Source of the DNA: Ferrovibrio sp046297595
GTDB lineage: Bacteria > Pseudomonadota > Alphaproteobacteria > Ferrovibrionales > Ferrovibrionaceae
DNA length: 64,000 nucleotides
Direction of reading: 5' to 3'
NCBI RefSeq assembly: GCF_046297595.1
Contig: NZ_JBKBHT010000002.1
Location: 62,001 to 126,000, forward strand
The notes below the pieces were generated by a model. It made no database searches, was not told the origin of the DNA, and saw nothing but the letters and a program-made list of their open reading frames with translations. Positions 1 to 7,780 of this stretch are shown here, one piece after another; the stretch's first letter is position 1; the number at the start of each line of letters is the position of its first letter. Both the position numbers and the translations under genes were made by a program.

Positions 1-2
1 AG

Positions 3-728
3 ATCACGGGCTCGGTCGGCCTCGCACCATCGGCCAATATCGGCGAGCATTGCGCGATGTTCGAGGCGATCCACGGCTCGGCGCCCGACATCGCGGGGCA
101 GGATATCGCCAATCCCTCGGGCCTTCTGCTGGCGGGCGTGATGATGCTGCTCCATATCGGCCAGCACAAGGTTGCGGAGAAGGTGCACAATGCCTGGCTG
201 GCGACCATCGAAGCCGGCATCCACACGGCAGACATCTTCCGGCCAGGCCATTCCGCGCAGAAGGTCGGCACCGCCGCCTTCGCCGAGGCGGTGATTGCCC
301 GGCTCGGCCAAACGCCGAAAGTCCTGACGCCGGCATCCTATGCGACCCATGCGCAGGCCGTGACCGTCTGGCCGGCGCAGAAGCGCAAAAAAGCCCTGAA
401 AGAACTGATTGGGATCGATGTCTTCATCCATGCCGATGCACCGGTCGCGGAGCTGGCTGACGCATTGAAGACCGTCGAGAACGGGTTGTTCGAACTCACG
501 ATGATCACCAATCGCGGCATCAAAGTCTGGCCGGGTGGGCTGCCGGAAACCTTCTGCACGGATCACTGGCGCTGCCGCTTCATGGCCAGGGAAGGCAAGC
601 AGTTCAACAGGGCCATGGTGGTGGAGCTTCTGCGTCATCTGACGCAGCAGGGTCTCGATTTCATCAAGACCGAGCAGCTCTACACCTTCGATGGCGTGCC
701 AGGCTTTTCACTCGGCCAGGGTCAGTGA
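3..728 (+). CDS. icd: NADP-dependent isocitrate dehydrogenase, C-terminal part (5' end outside window)
   Basis: The reading frame enters from the left edge and ends at TGA 726-728. The visible 241 residues begin with the isopropylmalate/isocitrate dehydrogenase core (GSVGLAPSANIG, then FEAIHGSAPDIAGQ and IANPSG), which forms part of the cofactor and substrate pocket. A C-terminal extension of about 140 residues follows, as in the long Thermus/Rickettsia-type NADP isocitrate dehydrogenases rather than the short E. coli type. The enzyme oxidatively decarboxylates isocitrate to 2-oxoglutarate in the TCA cycle, in the cytosol. The N-terminal half is not visible, so isopropylmalate or tartrate dehydrogenase is not formally excluded, but the long tail favours Icd. 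Confidence 0.85.
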   Translation: MTGSVGLAPSANIGEHCAMFEAIHGSAPDIAGQDIANPSGLLLAGVMMLLHIGQHKVAEKVHNAWLATIEAGIHTADIFRPGHSAQKVGTAAFAEAVIARLGQTPKVLTPASYATHAQAVTVWPAQKRKKALKELIGIDVFIHADAPVAELADALKTVENGLFELTMITNRGIKVWPGGLPETFCTDHWRCRFMAREGKQFNRAMVVELLRHLTQQGLDFIKTEQLYTFDGVPGFSLGQGQ

Positions 729-745
729 CCATATATATCAGACAT

Positions 746-774
746 GAAAAAGGCCGGGTGCATGACACCCGGCC
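746..774 (-). terminator. Intrinsic terminator for the leftward NAD(P)-binding gene (probably bidirectional)
   Basis: A perfect 9-bp stem (GGCCGGGTG 752-760 and CACCCGGCC 766-774) closes a 5-nt loop. Read leftward it is followed by a T-run (the complement of gaaaaa at 746-751). It lies between convergent genes, so it probably serves the leftward gene and may help stop icd transcription too. Confidence 0.75.
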
Positions 775-804
775 CGTTCCGTCTGTTGAGTTTCAGCGCG
801 GCGA

Positions 805-1770
805 TCAGCTGAAGCGCGGTTCGAACTTTCCGCCGCCACGGCGGAAACGGAACAGATAAGTGTCGATGGTGCCTTCCACCGGCACCGGCAGATCGATGCC
901 CAGATCCTTCAGACCCTTGGCATTCGCCGCCACCACGTTATCGGCTTTCAGCAGTTCGATCTGATCACGCGTGATTGGCGGCGCGAAAAGCGGCTGTAGC
1001 TCCATGAAGAAAGCGGCGGGTTTCAGCAGTGCGCCGGGCACGGGCAGCAGCAGGCGCTTCTTGTGGATCGCGGCCAGCGTGAGTTCCAGCAGCTCCCTGA
1101 AGCTGTAGACCTTGGGCCCGCCCAGCTCGAAGGTCTGGCCGGCGGCGGCCGAATTGGACAGCGCGCGGACCGCAGCCTCGGCCACGTCGCCCACATAGAC
1201 CGGCTGCATCTTCGTGTGGCCGCCATCGACCAGCGGCAGGGCCGGCGCAATGCTGGCCAGCGCCGCGAAACGGTTGAAGAAATCGTCTTCCGGGCCGAAC
1301 ACGATGCTGGGGCGCAGGATGATCGCCTGCGGCATGTGGCGGCGGATGCCGGCCTCGCCCTGGGCCTTGCTGCGCGCATAGGCCGAGCCGCTTTCGGCAT
1401 CGGCGCCGATGGCCGAGATATGCAGCATCTGCTGCACGCCGGCTTCCTTGGCGCACAGCGCGATCACCTCGGCGCCGCGCGCCTGCACGGCGGCGAATTT
1501 CTGCGCACCGCTCTGGTAGAGGATGCCGACGCAGTTGATCACGATATCGGCGCCCTTGACGGCCTGCTGCACCGACATGGGCATGCGGATATTGGCCTGC
1601 ACGATGTCGATCTGGCCGACGCCACCCATGGGCTTGAGGAACAGGCCCTCGTCGGGGCGGCGGATGGCGACCCGCACGCGGGCACCCTGCTGGGCCAGCT
1701 TCTGCACGATATAGCGGCCGACGAAGCCGGAGCCGCCGAATACGGTGACGAGCTTGTTGCGCAGCGACAT
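805..1770 (-). CDS. NDUFA9-like atypical SDR, complex I-associated NAD(P)H-binding protein
   Basis: A 321-residue protein of the NAD-dependent epimerase / atypical SDR family. Its N-terminal Rossmann motif VFGGSGFVGRYIV is typical of the alphaproteobacterial homologues of mitochondrial complex I subunit NDUFA9. SAIGADAESGSAYARSK and ILRPSIVFGPEDDF match the usual family landmarks, with the SxxK-type replacement of the classical Tyr-Lys pair. The ATG at 1770 is preceded on its strand by AGGGGA and puts the Rossmann motif directly at the N-terminus; an upstream in-frame start at 1821 would add 17 unconserved residues. Role in complex I assembly or stability is inferred from the family. The gene is monocistronic and ends at a strong terminator. 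Confidence 0.8.
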   Translation of the reverse strand: MSLRNKLVTVFGGSGFVGRYIVQKLAQQGARVRVAIRRPDEGLFLKPMGGVGQIDIVQANIRMPMSVQQAVKGADIVINCVGILYQSGAQKFAAVQARGAEVIALCAKEAGVQQMLHISAIGADAESGSAYARSKAQGEAGIRRHMPQAIILRPSIVFGPEDDFFNRFAALASIAPALPLVDGGHTKMQPVYVGDVAEAAVRALSNSAAAGQTFELGGPKVYSFRELLELTLAAIHKKRLLLPVPGALLKPAAFFMELQPLFAPPITRDQIELLKADNVVAANAKGLKDLGIDLPVPVEGTIDTYLFRFRRGGGKFEPRFS

Positions 1771-1911
1771 GACGCGATCCCCTGCCTGACGCGAAAAACG
1801 AATGCCCCGGACTATAGCCAAATCCGCCCTGCCGCCAATGGTTTGACCCGGTTTTGAGACGGGCCGGACTGTAGGCAGGGTCGCAGCCGGTCGCTACTCT
1901 GCCATCCCATC

Positions 1912-2100
1912 ATGGGCGCCGGATTCCCCACCCTTGTCGGCCTGCTGCTGCTGGCCAGCGTTTATTTCCTGCCCAGCCTGCTGGCCTGGCGGCGGGCCCA
2001 TCCCTGGCGGCAGAAGATCTTCCTGGCCAACCTGGCGGTGGGCTGGACCGTGATCGGCTGGGCGGTCTGCATGGGCCTGGCCCTGCGCCGCCCGAATTAA
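1912..2100 (+). CDS. Superinfection immunity family small membrane protein
   Basis: A 62-residue protein with two hydrophobic helices (about 7-26 and 37-57) separated by RRAHPWRQK. The pattern YFLPSLLAWRRAHPWRQKIF followed by NLAVGWTVIGW is the hallmark of the superinfection-immunity protein family (phage T4 Imm-like). Chromosomal members are common and mostly uncharacterised; a role in phage exclusion is known only for phage-encoded relatives and is not shown here. The gene stands alone between a leftward gene and the GlpR-like operon. Confidence 0.75.
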   Translation: MGAGFPTLVGLLLLASVYFLPSLLAWRRAHPWRQKIFLANLAVGWTVIGWAVCMGLALRRPN

Positions 2101-2209
2101 ATCATTGATATTCATAAGACAGTTTTAGTCAGCATACATATCTATGCTGTTCGTTTGACGTCACGAAACTTTCATGTGAAAGTCATCTGAACGAAAAGAA
2201 CGGCCCGCA

Positions 2210-2225
2210 ATGTTCATACGAACAT
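2210..2225. promoter_or_regulatory. Candidate operator of the GlpR-like regulator
   Basis: A perfect inverted repeat, ATGTTC-N4-GAACAT, lies 40 bp before the chosen start of the regulator. The arms equal those of the E. coli GlpR operator consensus, although the centre is 2 bp shorter. Additional TTCG/CGAA half-sites (about 2149-2196) and the inverted pair ACTTTCA/TGAAAGT (2168-2183) occur just upstream. Autoregulation of the operon is inferred. Confidence 0.5.
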
Positions 2226-2265
2226 GATGCGCCGATTGGGACAGGAAACGACTTCGGGGACCGGG

Positions 2266-3075
2266 ATGCTGGCGGAAGACCGCGCACGCGCCATTGTTGA
2301 GCTTGTCCGCAGCGAGGGCTTCCAGGCCATCGACGCCCTGGCGATCCAGTTCGGCGTTACCCCCCAGACCATCCGCCGCGACGTGAACCTGCTCTGCGAC
2401 CGCGGCCTGCTGCGCCGGAAGCATGGCGGCGTCGAACTGCCGCCCGAGGGCGAGAACCTGGCCTATCCCGCACGCCAGGTGCTGAACATCGAGGCCAAGC
2501 GCCGCATCGCGCAGCTGGTGGCGCGCGCGGTGCCCGAGGGCGCCTCGCTGTTCTTCGGCATCGGCACCACGCCCGAGCAATGCGCGCTGGCGCTGACCGA
2601 TCATCCCGGCCTGCGCGTGATGACCAACAACCTGAACGCCGCCCTGGCGCTGAGCCGCAATCCCTCCTGCGAGATCACCGTGGCCGGCGGCCGGCTGCGC
2701 AACCTGGATCGCGACGTGGTGGCCGGCGAGGCGCATGGCTTCTTCAGCCGCTTCGCCGTGGATATCGGCATCTATGGCGTGGGCGGCGTGGCGGAAGACG
2801 GCACCCTGCTGGATTTCAGCGCCGACGAGATCACCATGCGCAGCGAACTCGCGCGCCATTGCCGCCAGCGTTTCCTGGTGCTGGACCATTCCAAATTCGG
2901 CCGCGGCGCCACCATGCGCGGCGGCCGGATCACCGAGGCGAGCGTGGTTTTCACCGACCGCCCGGTGCCGCCCGCCATCGCCGCGCAGCTGCGCGATGCC
3001 GGCGTGCGCCTTGTCGTCTGGTCCGACGACACCGTTTCCACCGCAGCAGTAAACCATAACGGCAGGAGGGGTTGA
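2266..3075 (+). CDS. DeoR/GlpR-family transcriptional regulator
   Basis: A 269-residue DeoR-family repressor. The N-terminal winged HTH (about residues 5-57) contains FGVTPQTIRRDVNLL and LLRRKHGG. The C-terminal sugar-phosphate sensor domain has the isomerase-like loops IGTTPE and MTNNLN and the closing motif LDHSKFGR. The order and wording of these blocks match E. coli GlpR (252 aa) closely, suggesting a phosphorylated C3 ligand. An ATG at 2224 would add 14 residues but overlaps the candidate operator and has no Shine-Dalgarno; the ATG at 2266 follows GGGGA. It lies 4 bp before the importer operon and probably represses it until inducer is present. Confidence 0.8.
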   Translation: MLAEDRARAIVELVRSEGFQAIDALAIQFGVTPQTIRRDVNLLCDRGLLRRKHGGVELPPEGENLAYPARQVLNIEAKRRIAQLVARAVPEGASLFFGIGTTPEQCALALTDHPGLRVMTNNLNAALALSRNPSCEITVAGGRLRNLDRDVVAGEAHGFFSRFAVDIGIYGVGGVAEDGTLLDFSADEITMRSELARHCRQRFLVLDHSKFGRGATMRGGRITEASVVFTDRPVPPAIAAQLRDAGVRLVVWSDDTVSTAAVNHNGRRG

Positions 3076-3079
3076 CCCC

Positions 3080-4090
3080 ATGTTGAAACGTCTCGCTTTC
3101 GCAACCGCATTGGGCATTGCCGCGCTTGGCAGTGTCATGGACGCCAACGCCCAGCAGCGGGCAATCTGCTACAACTGCCCGCCGGAATGGGCCGACTGGG
3201 GTTCGCAGCTCCGGGCGATCCAGTCCAAGCTCGGCATCAGCGTGCCGCCCGACAACAAGAATTCCGGTCAGGCCATCGCCGCCCTGATCGCCGAGAAGGC
3301 CAACCCGGTGGCCGACGTGACCTATCTGGGCGGTATCGCCGCCGATCCGGCCAAGGATGCCGGCGTGCTGACCCCCTACAAGCCGAAGAACTGGGACAAG
3401 ATCCCGGCCGACCTGAAGGACAAGGACGGCTACTGGTTCACCATCCACTCCGGCACCCTGGGCCTGTTCGTCAACAAGGCCGCGCTCGGCAACAAGCCGG
3501 TGCCGCAGAGCTGGGCCGACCTGCTCAAGCCCGAATACAAGGGCCTGGTCGGTTATCTCGATCCGACCTCGGCCGCCGTGGGCCAGCTGGGCGTGATGGC
3601 CGTGAACCTCGCGCTGGGCGGCACGTACGACAACCTCGATCCGGCGATCAAGTACTTCAAGGACCTGGCCAAGAACCAGCCGATCGTGCCGAAGCAGACG
3701 TCTTACGCCCGCGTGATCTCGGGCGAGATTCCGATCCTGTTCGATTACGACTTCAACGCCTATCGCGGCCAGCATACCGACAAGGCGCCGGTGCAGTTCG
3801 TGATCCCGAAGGAAGGCACGCTGGTCTTCCCGTATGTGATGGGCCTGGTCAACAAGGGCCCGAACCCGGATAACGGCAAGAAGGTGCTGGATTTCGTGCT
3901 CTCCGACGACAGCCAGGCGATGTGGGGCAATGCCTATCTGCGTCCGGTCTTCGCCGACCGTCTCTCGAATGAGGCCAAGGCCAAGTTCCTGCCCGAGGCG
4001 GAATATGCCCGCGCCAAGGCGGTGGACCTGAAGAAGCTGGCCGCCGCACAGGCCAAGATCGTCGAGCGCTACAAGAACGAAGTGAACTGA
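3080..4090 (+). CDS. ABC importer periplasmic substrate-binding protein
   Basis: A 336-residue exported protein with a Sec signal peptide (LKRLAFATALGIAALG, cleavage expected after DANA, near residue 25). The body is an extracellular solute-binding protein of the family shared by Fe3+, putrescine and phosphonate/phosphate-ester transporters, with typical blocks such as VTYLGG, GTLGLFVNKAAL, SWADLLKPEYKG and the late VFPYVMGLVNKGPN. A strong Shine-Dalgarno (GGAGGGG, 3065-3071) precedes the ATG. It is the first gene of a four-component importer and is followed by hairpins that may raise its mRNA level above that of the membrane genes. The substrate is not evident; neighbours (GlpR-like regulator, GpdQ-like phosphodiesterase) suggest a glycerol-phosphate ester. 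Confidence 0.8.
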   Translation: MLKRLAFATALGIAALGSVMDANAQQRAICYNCPPEWADWGSQLRAIQSKLGISVPPDNKNSGQAIAALIAEKANPVADVTYLGGIAADPAKDAGVLTPYKPKNWDKIPADLKDKDGYWFTIHSGTLGLFVNKAALGNKPVPQSWADLLKPEYKGLVGYLDPTSAAVGQLGVMAVNLALGGTYDNLDPAIKYFKDLAKNQPIVPKQTSYARVISGEIPILFDYDFNAYRGQHTDKAPVQFVIPKEGTLVFPYVMGLVNKGPNPDNGKKVLDFVLSDDSQAMWGNAYLRPVFADRLSNEAKAKFLPEAEYARAKAVDLKKLAAAQAKIVERYKNEVN

Positions 4091-4143
4091 ACTACGCGTA
4101 GTTTTAGGTATGGCGGGGCGATCATCGGATCGTCCCGCCTTTA
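4091..4143 (+). terminator. Intra-operon hairpins after the binding-protein gene
   Basis: Directly after the stop codon is a perfect 12-bp palindrome, ACTACGCGTAGT (4091-4102), followed by TTTT. A second, longer stem (GGCGGG...CCCGCC, 4112-4139) ends in TTT. Such hairpins between binding-protein and permease genes commonly cause partial termination or protect the upstream mRNA; that role here is inferred. Confidence 0.5.
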
Positions 4144-4158
4144 CCCGTTAGAGGCACG

Positions 4159-4977
4159 ATGCGCCGAGACACCCAACTCCTGATTTTCCTGCTGCTGCCG
4201 GCTGGCATCTTTTTCGGCGCCTTTTTCCTGCTGCCGATGGTGCGGCTGTTTTTCATCGGCGGCAGCGGCAAGACCGGCTGGGCCGCCTATGCCGCGATCC
4301 TGACCGATGCAAATTACCTTAATAGCCTGATCGCCACGCTGGGCATCGCCGCCGCCACCACCTTCGCCACCCTGGCGATCAGCGGCATCTCCGGCGTGTT
4401 CCTGCAGCGCCACAAATTTCCCGGCAACGGCGCGCTGGTGGCGATGCTTACCTTTCCGCTGGCCTTCCCCGGCGTCGTGATCGGCTTCATGGTGATCATG
4501 CTGGCCGGCCGCCAGGGCCTGATCGGCCAGATCACCGAATTCCTCACCGGCGAGAAGCTGGTCTTCGCCTATTCGCTGACCGGCCTGTTCATGGGCTATG
4601 TCTATTTCTCGATCCCGCGCACCATCCTCACCGTGATGGCGGCCGCCGAAAAGCTCGACCCCAAGCTGGAGGAAGCCGCGCGGTCGCTCGGTGCCTCGCC
4701 ATGGCGCGTGATGCTGGACGTGATCATTCCCGGCCTGAAGCCGGCCTTCATCTCGGCCGGCGCGATCTGCTTCGCCACTGCCGTCGGCGCTTTCGGCACG
4801 GCCTTCACGCTCGCCGCCCGCATCAATGTGCTGCCGATGGTGATCTATACCGAGTTCACACTCTCGGCCAATATCGCCATGGCGGCCGCCTTAAGCTTCG
4901 TGCTGGGTGCCGCCACCTGGATCGTGCTGGCCGTGGCACGCACGGCAGCCGGCGGCACCGTCGCGGCGGCAGGCTGA
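4159..4977 (+). CDS. ABC importer permease (first)
   Basis: A 272-residue integral membrane protein with about six hydrophobic helices, beginning with LLIFLLLPAGIFFGAFFLL. The cytoplasmic EAA loop, AARSLGASPWRVMLDVIIPGLKP (residues about 173-195), is the docking site for the ATPase and marks a binding-protein-dependent permease. It belongs to the group used by putrescine, Fe3+ and phosphonate-type importers. It forms the translocation pore with the next gene product, 13 bp downstream. Confidence 0.85.
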   Translation: MRRDTQLLIFLLLPAGIFFGAFFLLPMVRLFFIGGSGKTGWAAYAAILTDANYLNSLIATLGIAAATTFATLAISGISGVFLQRHKFPGNGALVAMLTFPLAFPGVVIGFMVIMLAGRQGLIGQITEFLTGEKLVFAYSLTGLFMGYVYFSIPRTILTVMAAAEKLDPKLEEAARSLGASPWRVMLDVIIPGLKPAFISAGAICFATAVGAFGTAFTLAARINVLPMVIYTEFTLSANIAMAAALSFVLGAATWIVLAVARTAAGGTVAAAG

Positions 4978-4990
4978 GAGGGGGCGCGAC

Positions 4991-5797
4991 ATGAAACATC
5001 GCGGCCTTTTCCTGCTGCAGCTCGGTTTTACTTTGCTGGTCTGCGCTTTCCTGATCGTGCCGGTGGTGCTGTCGATCATGGCCGGTCTGACGGTGAACTA
5101 CTTCATCGGCATCGAAAGCGGGCTGACGCTGCGCTGGGTGTTCGAGGTGTGGAACGGCTATCGCGATACCATCTTCCTCTCCATCGGACTCTCGATTGCC
5201 TGCCTGGCCGTGACGCTGGTGCTGGGTGTGCCGACCGCCTATGTGCTGGCCAAGCGCCAGAGCGCGCTGACGCGGGCCATCGAGGAACTGCTGGTGATGC
5301 CGGTGGCCGTGCCGGGCCTGGCCACGGCATTGGCGCTGATCGTCACCTATGGCGCATTGTCGGGCTTCCGCACCTCCTGGGGCTTCATCCTGGTGGGCCA
5401 TGTGCTGTTCACCCTGCCTTTCATGGTGCGCAGCGTGCTGGCCGTGCTGATGGCCATCGACCTGAAAACCCTGGAAGAGGGCGCCGCCTCGCTGGGCGCC
5501 GGCTTCTGGCAGCGCTTCACCCATATCGTGCTGCCCAATTGCCGCGCCGGCATCCTGGCCGGATCGCTGATGGTGGTGACGCTCTCCATGGGCGAGTTCA
5601 ACATGACCTGGCTGCTGCACACACCGCTGACCAAGACGCTGCCTGTCGGCCTGGCCGATGCCTATGCAAGCCTGCGCCTTGAAATCGGCAGCGCCTATAC
5701 CCTGGTGTTTTTCCTGATGATCATGCCGCTGCTGCTGGCGATGCAGCATTTCGCCAAGCCGCGTGCGCCGAAATTCGTGGCGGAGGAATCCGAATGA
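4991..5797 (+). CDS. ABC importer permease (second)
   Basis: A 268-residue membrane protein with about six helices and the EAA loop EEGAASLGAGFWQRFTHIVL. The ATG at 4991 follows GAGAGGGGG and gives an N-terminus with a short cytoplasmic head and an immediate membrane helix (LFLLQLGFTLLVCAFLIV). Longer in-frame starts would run into the previous permease gene. Its stop codon overlaps the ATPase start (ATGA), so the two are translationally coupled. It pairs with the preceding permease to form the heterodimeric channel. Confidence 0.85.
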   Translation: MKHRGLFLLQLGFTLLVCAFLIVPVVLSIMAGLTVNYFIGIESGLTLRWVFEVWNGYRDTIFLSIGLSIACLAVTLVLGVPTAYVLAKRQSALTRAIEELLVMPVAVPGLATALALIVTYGALSGFRTSWGFILVGHVLFTLPFMVRSVLAVLMAIDLKTLEEGAASLGAGFWQRFTHIVLPNCRAGILAGSLMVVTLSMGEFNMTWLLHTPLTKTLPVGLADAYASLRLEIGSAYTLVFFLMIMPLLLAMQHFAKPRAPKFVAEESE

Positions 5798-6840
5798 CCA
5801 ACACGACACAGCCGCTCGCCATCGCGCTTACCAACTGCGCCAAGACCTTCCCCGACGGCACCAGGGCGCTGGAGCCGCTGGACCTCGCAATCAATGCAGG
5901 CGAAACCGTCGTGTTCCTCGGCCCCTCGGGCTGCGGCAAGACCACCACCCTGCGCATCATCGCCGGACTGGAAGAACCCGATGGCGGTGGCAAAGTGCTG
6001 TTCGACGGCGAGGACGTGACGCGCCTGCCGATCGAGCAGCGCAATGTGGGCATGGTGTTCCAGTCCTATGCCCTGTTCCCCAATATGACGGTTGCCGAGA
6101 ATATCGGTTACGGCCTGAAGATCCGCAAAACACCGGCGGCCCAGATCAAGGCCCGCGTGGCCGAGATGCTGGGCATGATGCGGATCGAGAAACTGGCCGA
6201 CCGCCGCATCGACCAGCTGTCGGGCGGCCAGCGCCAGCGTGTGGCCCTGGCGCGCGCCATCGCGGTGCGGCCGCGCGCCCTGCTGCTGGACGAACCACTC
6301 ACCGCGCTGGACGCCAAGCTGCGCGATACATTGCGGCTGGAGATCGACACGCTGCTGCGCAGCCTGCAGATCACCGCGATCTATGTGACGCATGACCAGG
6401 CCGAGGCGATGGCGCTGGGCGACCGCATCGTGGTGATGGAGCATGGCCGCGTGGCGCAGATCGGCAAGCCACGCGAAATCTATCAGCGGCCGAGCACGCG
6501 TTTCGTGGCCGAATTCATCGGCACCATGAACCGCCTGACCGGCGCGGCACGCAATGGCATGTTCACCTGCCGGGCTGGCGACCTGCCCTGGGCCGAGGCG
6601 CCGCAGCATGCCACCGAAATCCTGTTCCGCCCGGAAGACATCCGCATTGCCGAAAGCCACGAGCAGACTGGCTTGCAGGGCATTGTGGCCGCCGCCTTTT
6701 TCCTGGGCGACCGCACGCGGTTGTTCGTCGAAGTCGGCGAGGCACAGCCGCTGGTGATCGAAAGCACCGCGCGTCGCGACTTCAGCCACGGCGAAACCGT
6801 GCGGCTGGCCATTGACCCGCGCGGCCTGCTGGTTCTGTGA
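5794..6840 (+). CDS. ABC importer ATP-binding protein (PotA/UgpC type)
   Basis: A 348-residue ATPase. Walker A is GPSGCGKTT, the Q-loop is VFQSYALFPNMTV, the signature LSGGQRQRVALARAIA, Walker B LLLDEPLTALDAKLRD, and the H-loop YVTHDQAEAMALGDR. After about residue 240 comes a C-terminal regulatory (TOBE-type) domain with the motif EILFRPEDIRI, as in importers of the PotA/UgpC/FbpC group. It energises the two permeases encoded upstream and overlaps the second by 4 bp. Confidence 0.9.
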   Translation: MTNTTQPLAIALTNCAKTFPDGTRALEPLDLAINAGETVVFLGPSGCGKTTTLRIIAGLEEPDGGGKVLFDGEDVTRLPIEQRNVGMVFQSYALFPNMTVAENIGYGLKIRKTPAAQIKARVAEMLGMMRIEKLADRRIDQLSGGQRQRVALARAIAVRPRALLLDEPLTALDAKLRDTLRLEIDTLLRSLQITAIYVTHDQAEAMALGDRIVVMEHGRVAQIGKPREIYQRPSTRFVAEFIGTMNRLTGAARNGMFTCRAGDLPWAEAPQHATEILFRPEDIRIAESHEQTGLQGIVAAAFFLGDRTRLFVEVGEAQPLVIESTARRDFSHGETVRLAIDPRGLLVL

Positions 6841-6851
6841 TTAAGGTTGTT

Positions 6852-6927
6852 CGTCACCCCGGGCTTGACCCGGGGTCCCATTTTTTCAGTATCAACAAAT
6901 GGGATCCCCGCTTTCGCGGGGATGACG
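6852..6927. repeat. Intergenic palindromic repeat, copy 1
   Basis: Two GC-rich hairpins face each other: cgtcaccccgggc-ttgacccggggt at the left and gatccccgctttcgcggggatgacg at the right, separated by a short AT-rich stretch. Related units recur at 24799-24860 and 25744-25831. This arrangement matches the intergenic hairpin repeats widespread in alphaproteobacterial genomes. It lies between the ATPase and phosphodiesterase genes and may modulate read-through. Confidence 0.75.
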
Positions 6928-6951
6928 AGAAAAGGAAGGGATTGTCATTTC

Positions 6952-7776
6952 ATGCTGATCGCCCAGATCACCGACACGCATATCAAGCTGCCCGGCAAGC
7001 TGGCCTACAAGAAGGTGGATACCGCGGCGATGCTGGAGCGTTGCGTGCAGGAGCTGCTGGCGCTGAAGCCGCAGCCCGACCTGATCCTGCTGACCGGCGA
7101 TCTGGTCGACCTCGGCCGGCCGGAGGAATACGACCACCTGAAATCCATCCTGGCACCGATCCAGCAGCGCATCATCGCCGTGCCGGGCAACCACGATGAG
7201 CGCAACGCCATGCGCGACGCTTTTGCCCATGGCGGCTATCTGCCGAAGCAGCGCGACAGCTTCCTGCAATTCACCATCGACGACGAGTATCCACTGCGCA
7301 TCGTGGGACTGGATACCCTGATCCCCGGCCAGGGCGGCGGCGAATTATGCGCCGAGCGTTTGAATTGGCTGGACAATACGCTGGGCCAGAAGCCCGATGC
7401 GCCGACCCTGGTGATCATGCATCATCCGCCATTCGAAACCGGCATCGGCCATATGGACAAGATCGGCCTGAAGGGTCGCGAGGAATTCGCAGCCATCATG
7501 GCGCGGCACCCCCAGGTCGAGCTGATCCTGTGTGGCCACCTGCATCGCACCATCCGCGCCGATGTGGGCGGCCGACCGGCGCTGACCTGTCCCAGCCCGG
7601 CACATCAGGTGGCGCTGGACATAGACCCGGAGGCGCCGAGCTGTTTCCGCATGGAACCGCCGGGCTTCATGCTGCATTGGTGGAATGGCGGCCGGCTGAT
7701 CAGCCACACCGCCTTCATCGGCGATTACGACGGCCCCTATCCGTTTTTCGATGCCAGCGGCAGGCTGATCGACTGA
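6952..7776 (+). CDS. GpdQ/CpdA-like metallophosphoesterase
   Basis: A 274-residue calcineurin-like phosphodiesterase, the same length as Enterobacter GpdQ. The metal ligands are visible in order: ITDTHIK (D, H), LLTGDLVDLGRPEEY (GD), VPGNHDER (GNHD), MHHPPFETG and CGHLHRT. GpdQ-type enzymes hydrolyse glycerophosphodiesters and other phosphodiesters, while CpdA relatives cleave cAMP. The ATG at 6952 follows AAGGAAGGG; an upstream start at 6847 would run through the palindromic repeat. Its place after a GlpR-like regulator and an importer argues for glycerophosphodiester breakdown, an inference rather than a demonstrated function. Confidence 0.8.
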   Translation: MLIAQITDTHIKLPGKLAYKKVDTAAMLERCVQELLALKPQPDLILLTGDLVDLGRPEEYDHLKSILAPIQQRIIAVPGNHDERNAMRDAFAHGGYLPKQRDSFLQFTIDDEYPLRIVGLDTLIPGQGGGELCAERLNWLDNTLGQKPDAPTLVIMHHPPFETGIGHMDKIGLKGREEFAAIMARHPQVELILCGHLHRTIRADVGGRPALTCPSPAHQVALDIDPEAPSCFRMEPPGFMLHWWNGGRLISHTAFIGDYDGPYPFFDASGRLID

Positions 7777-7780
7777 ACAC

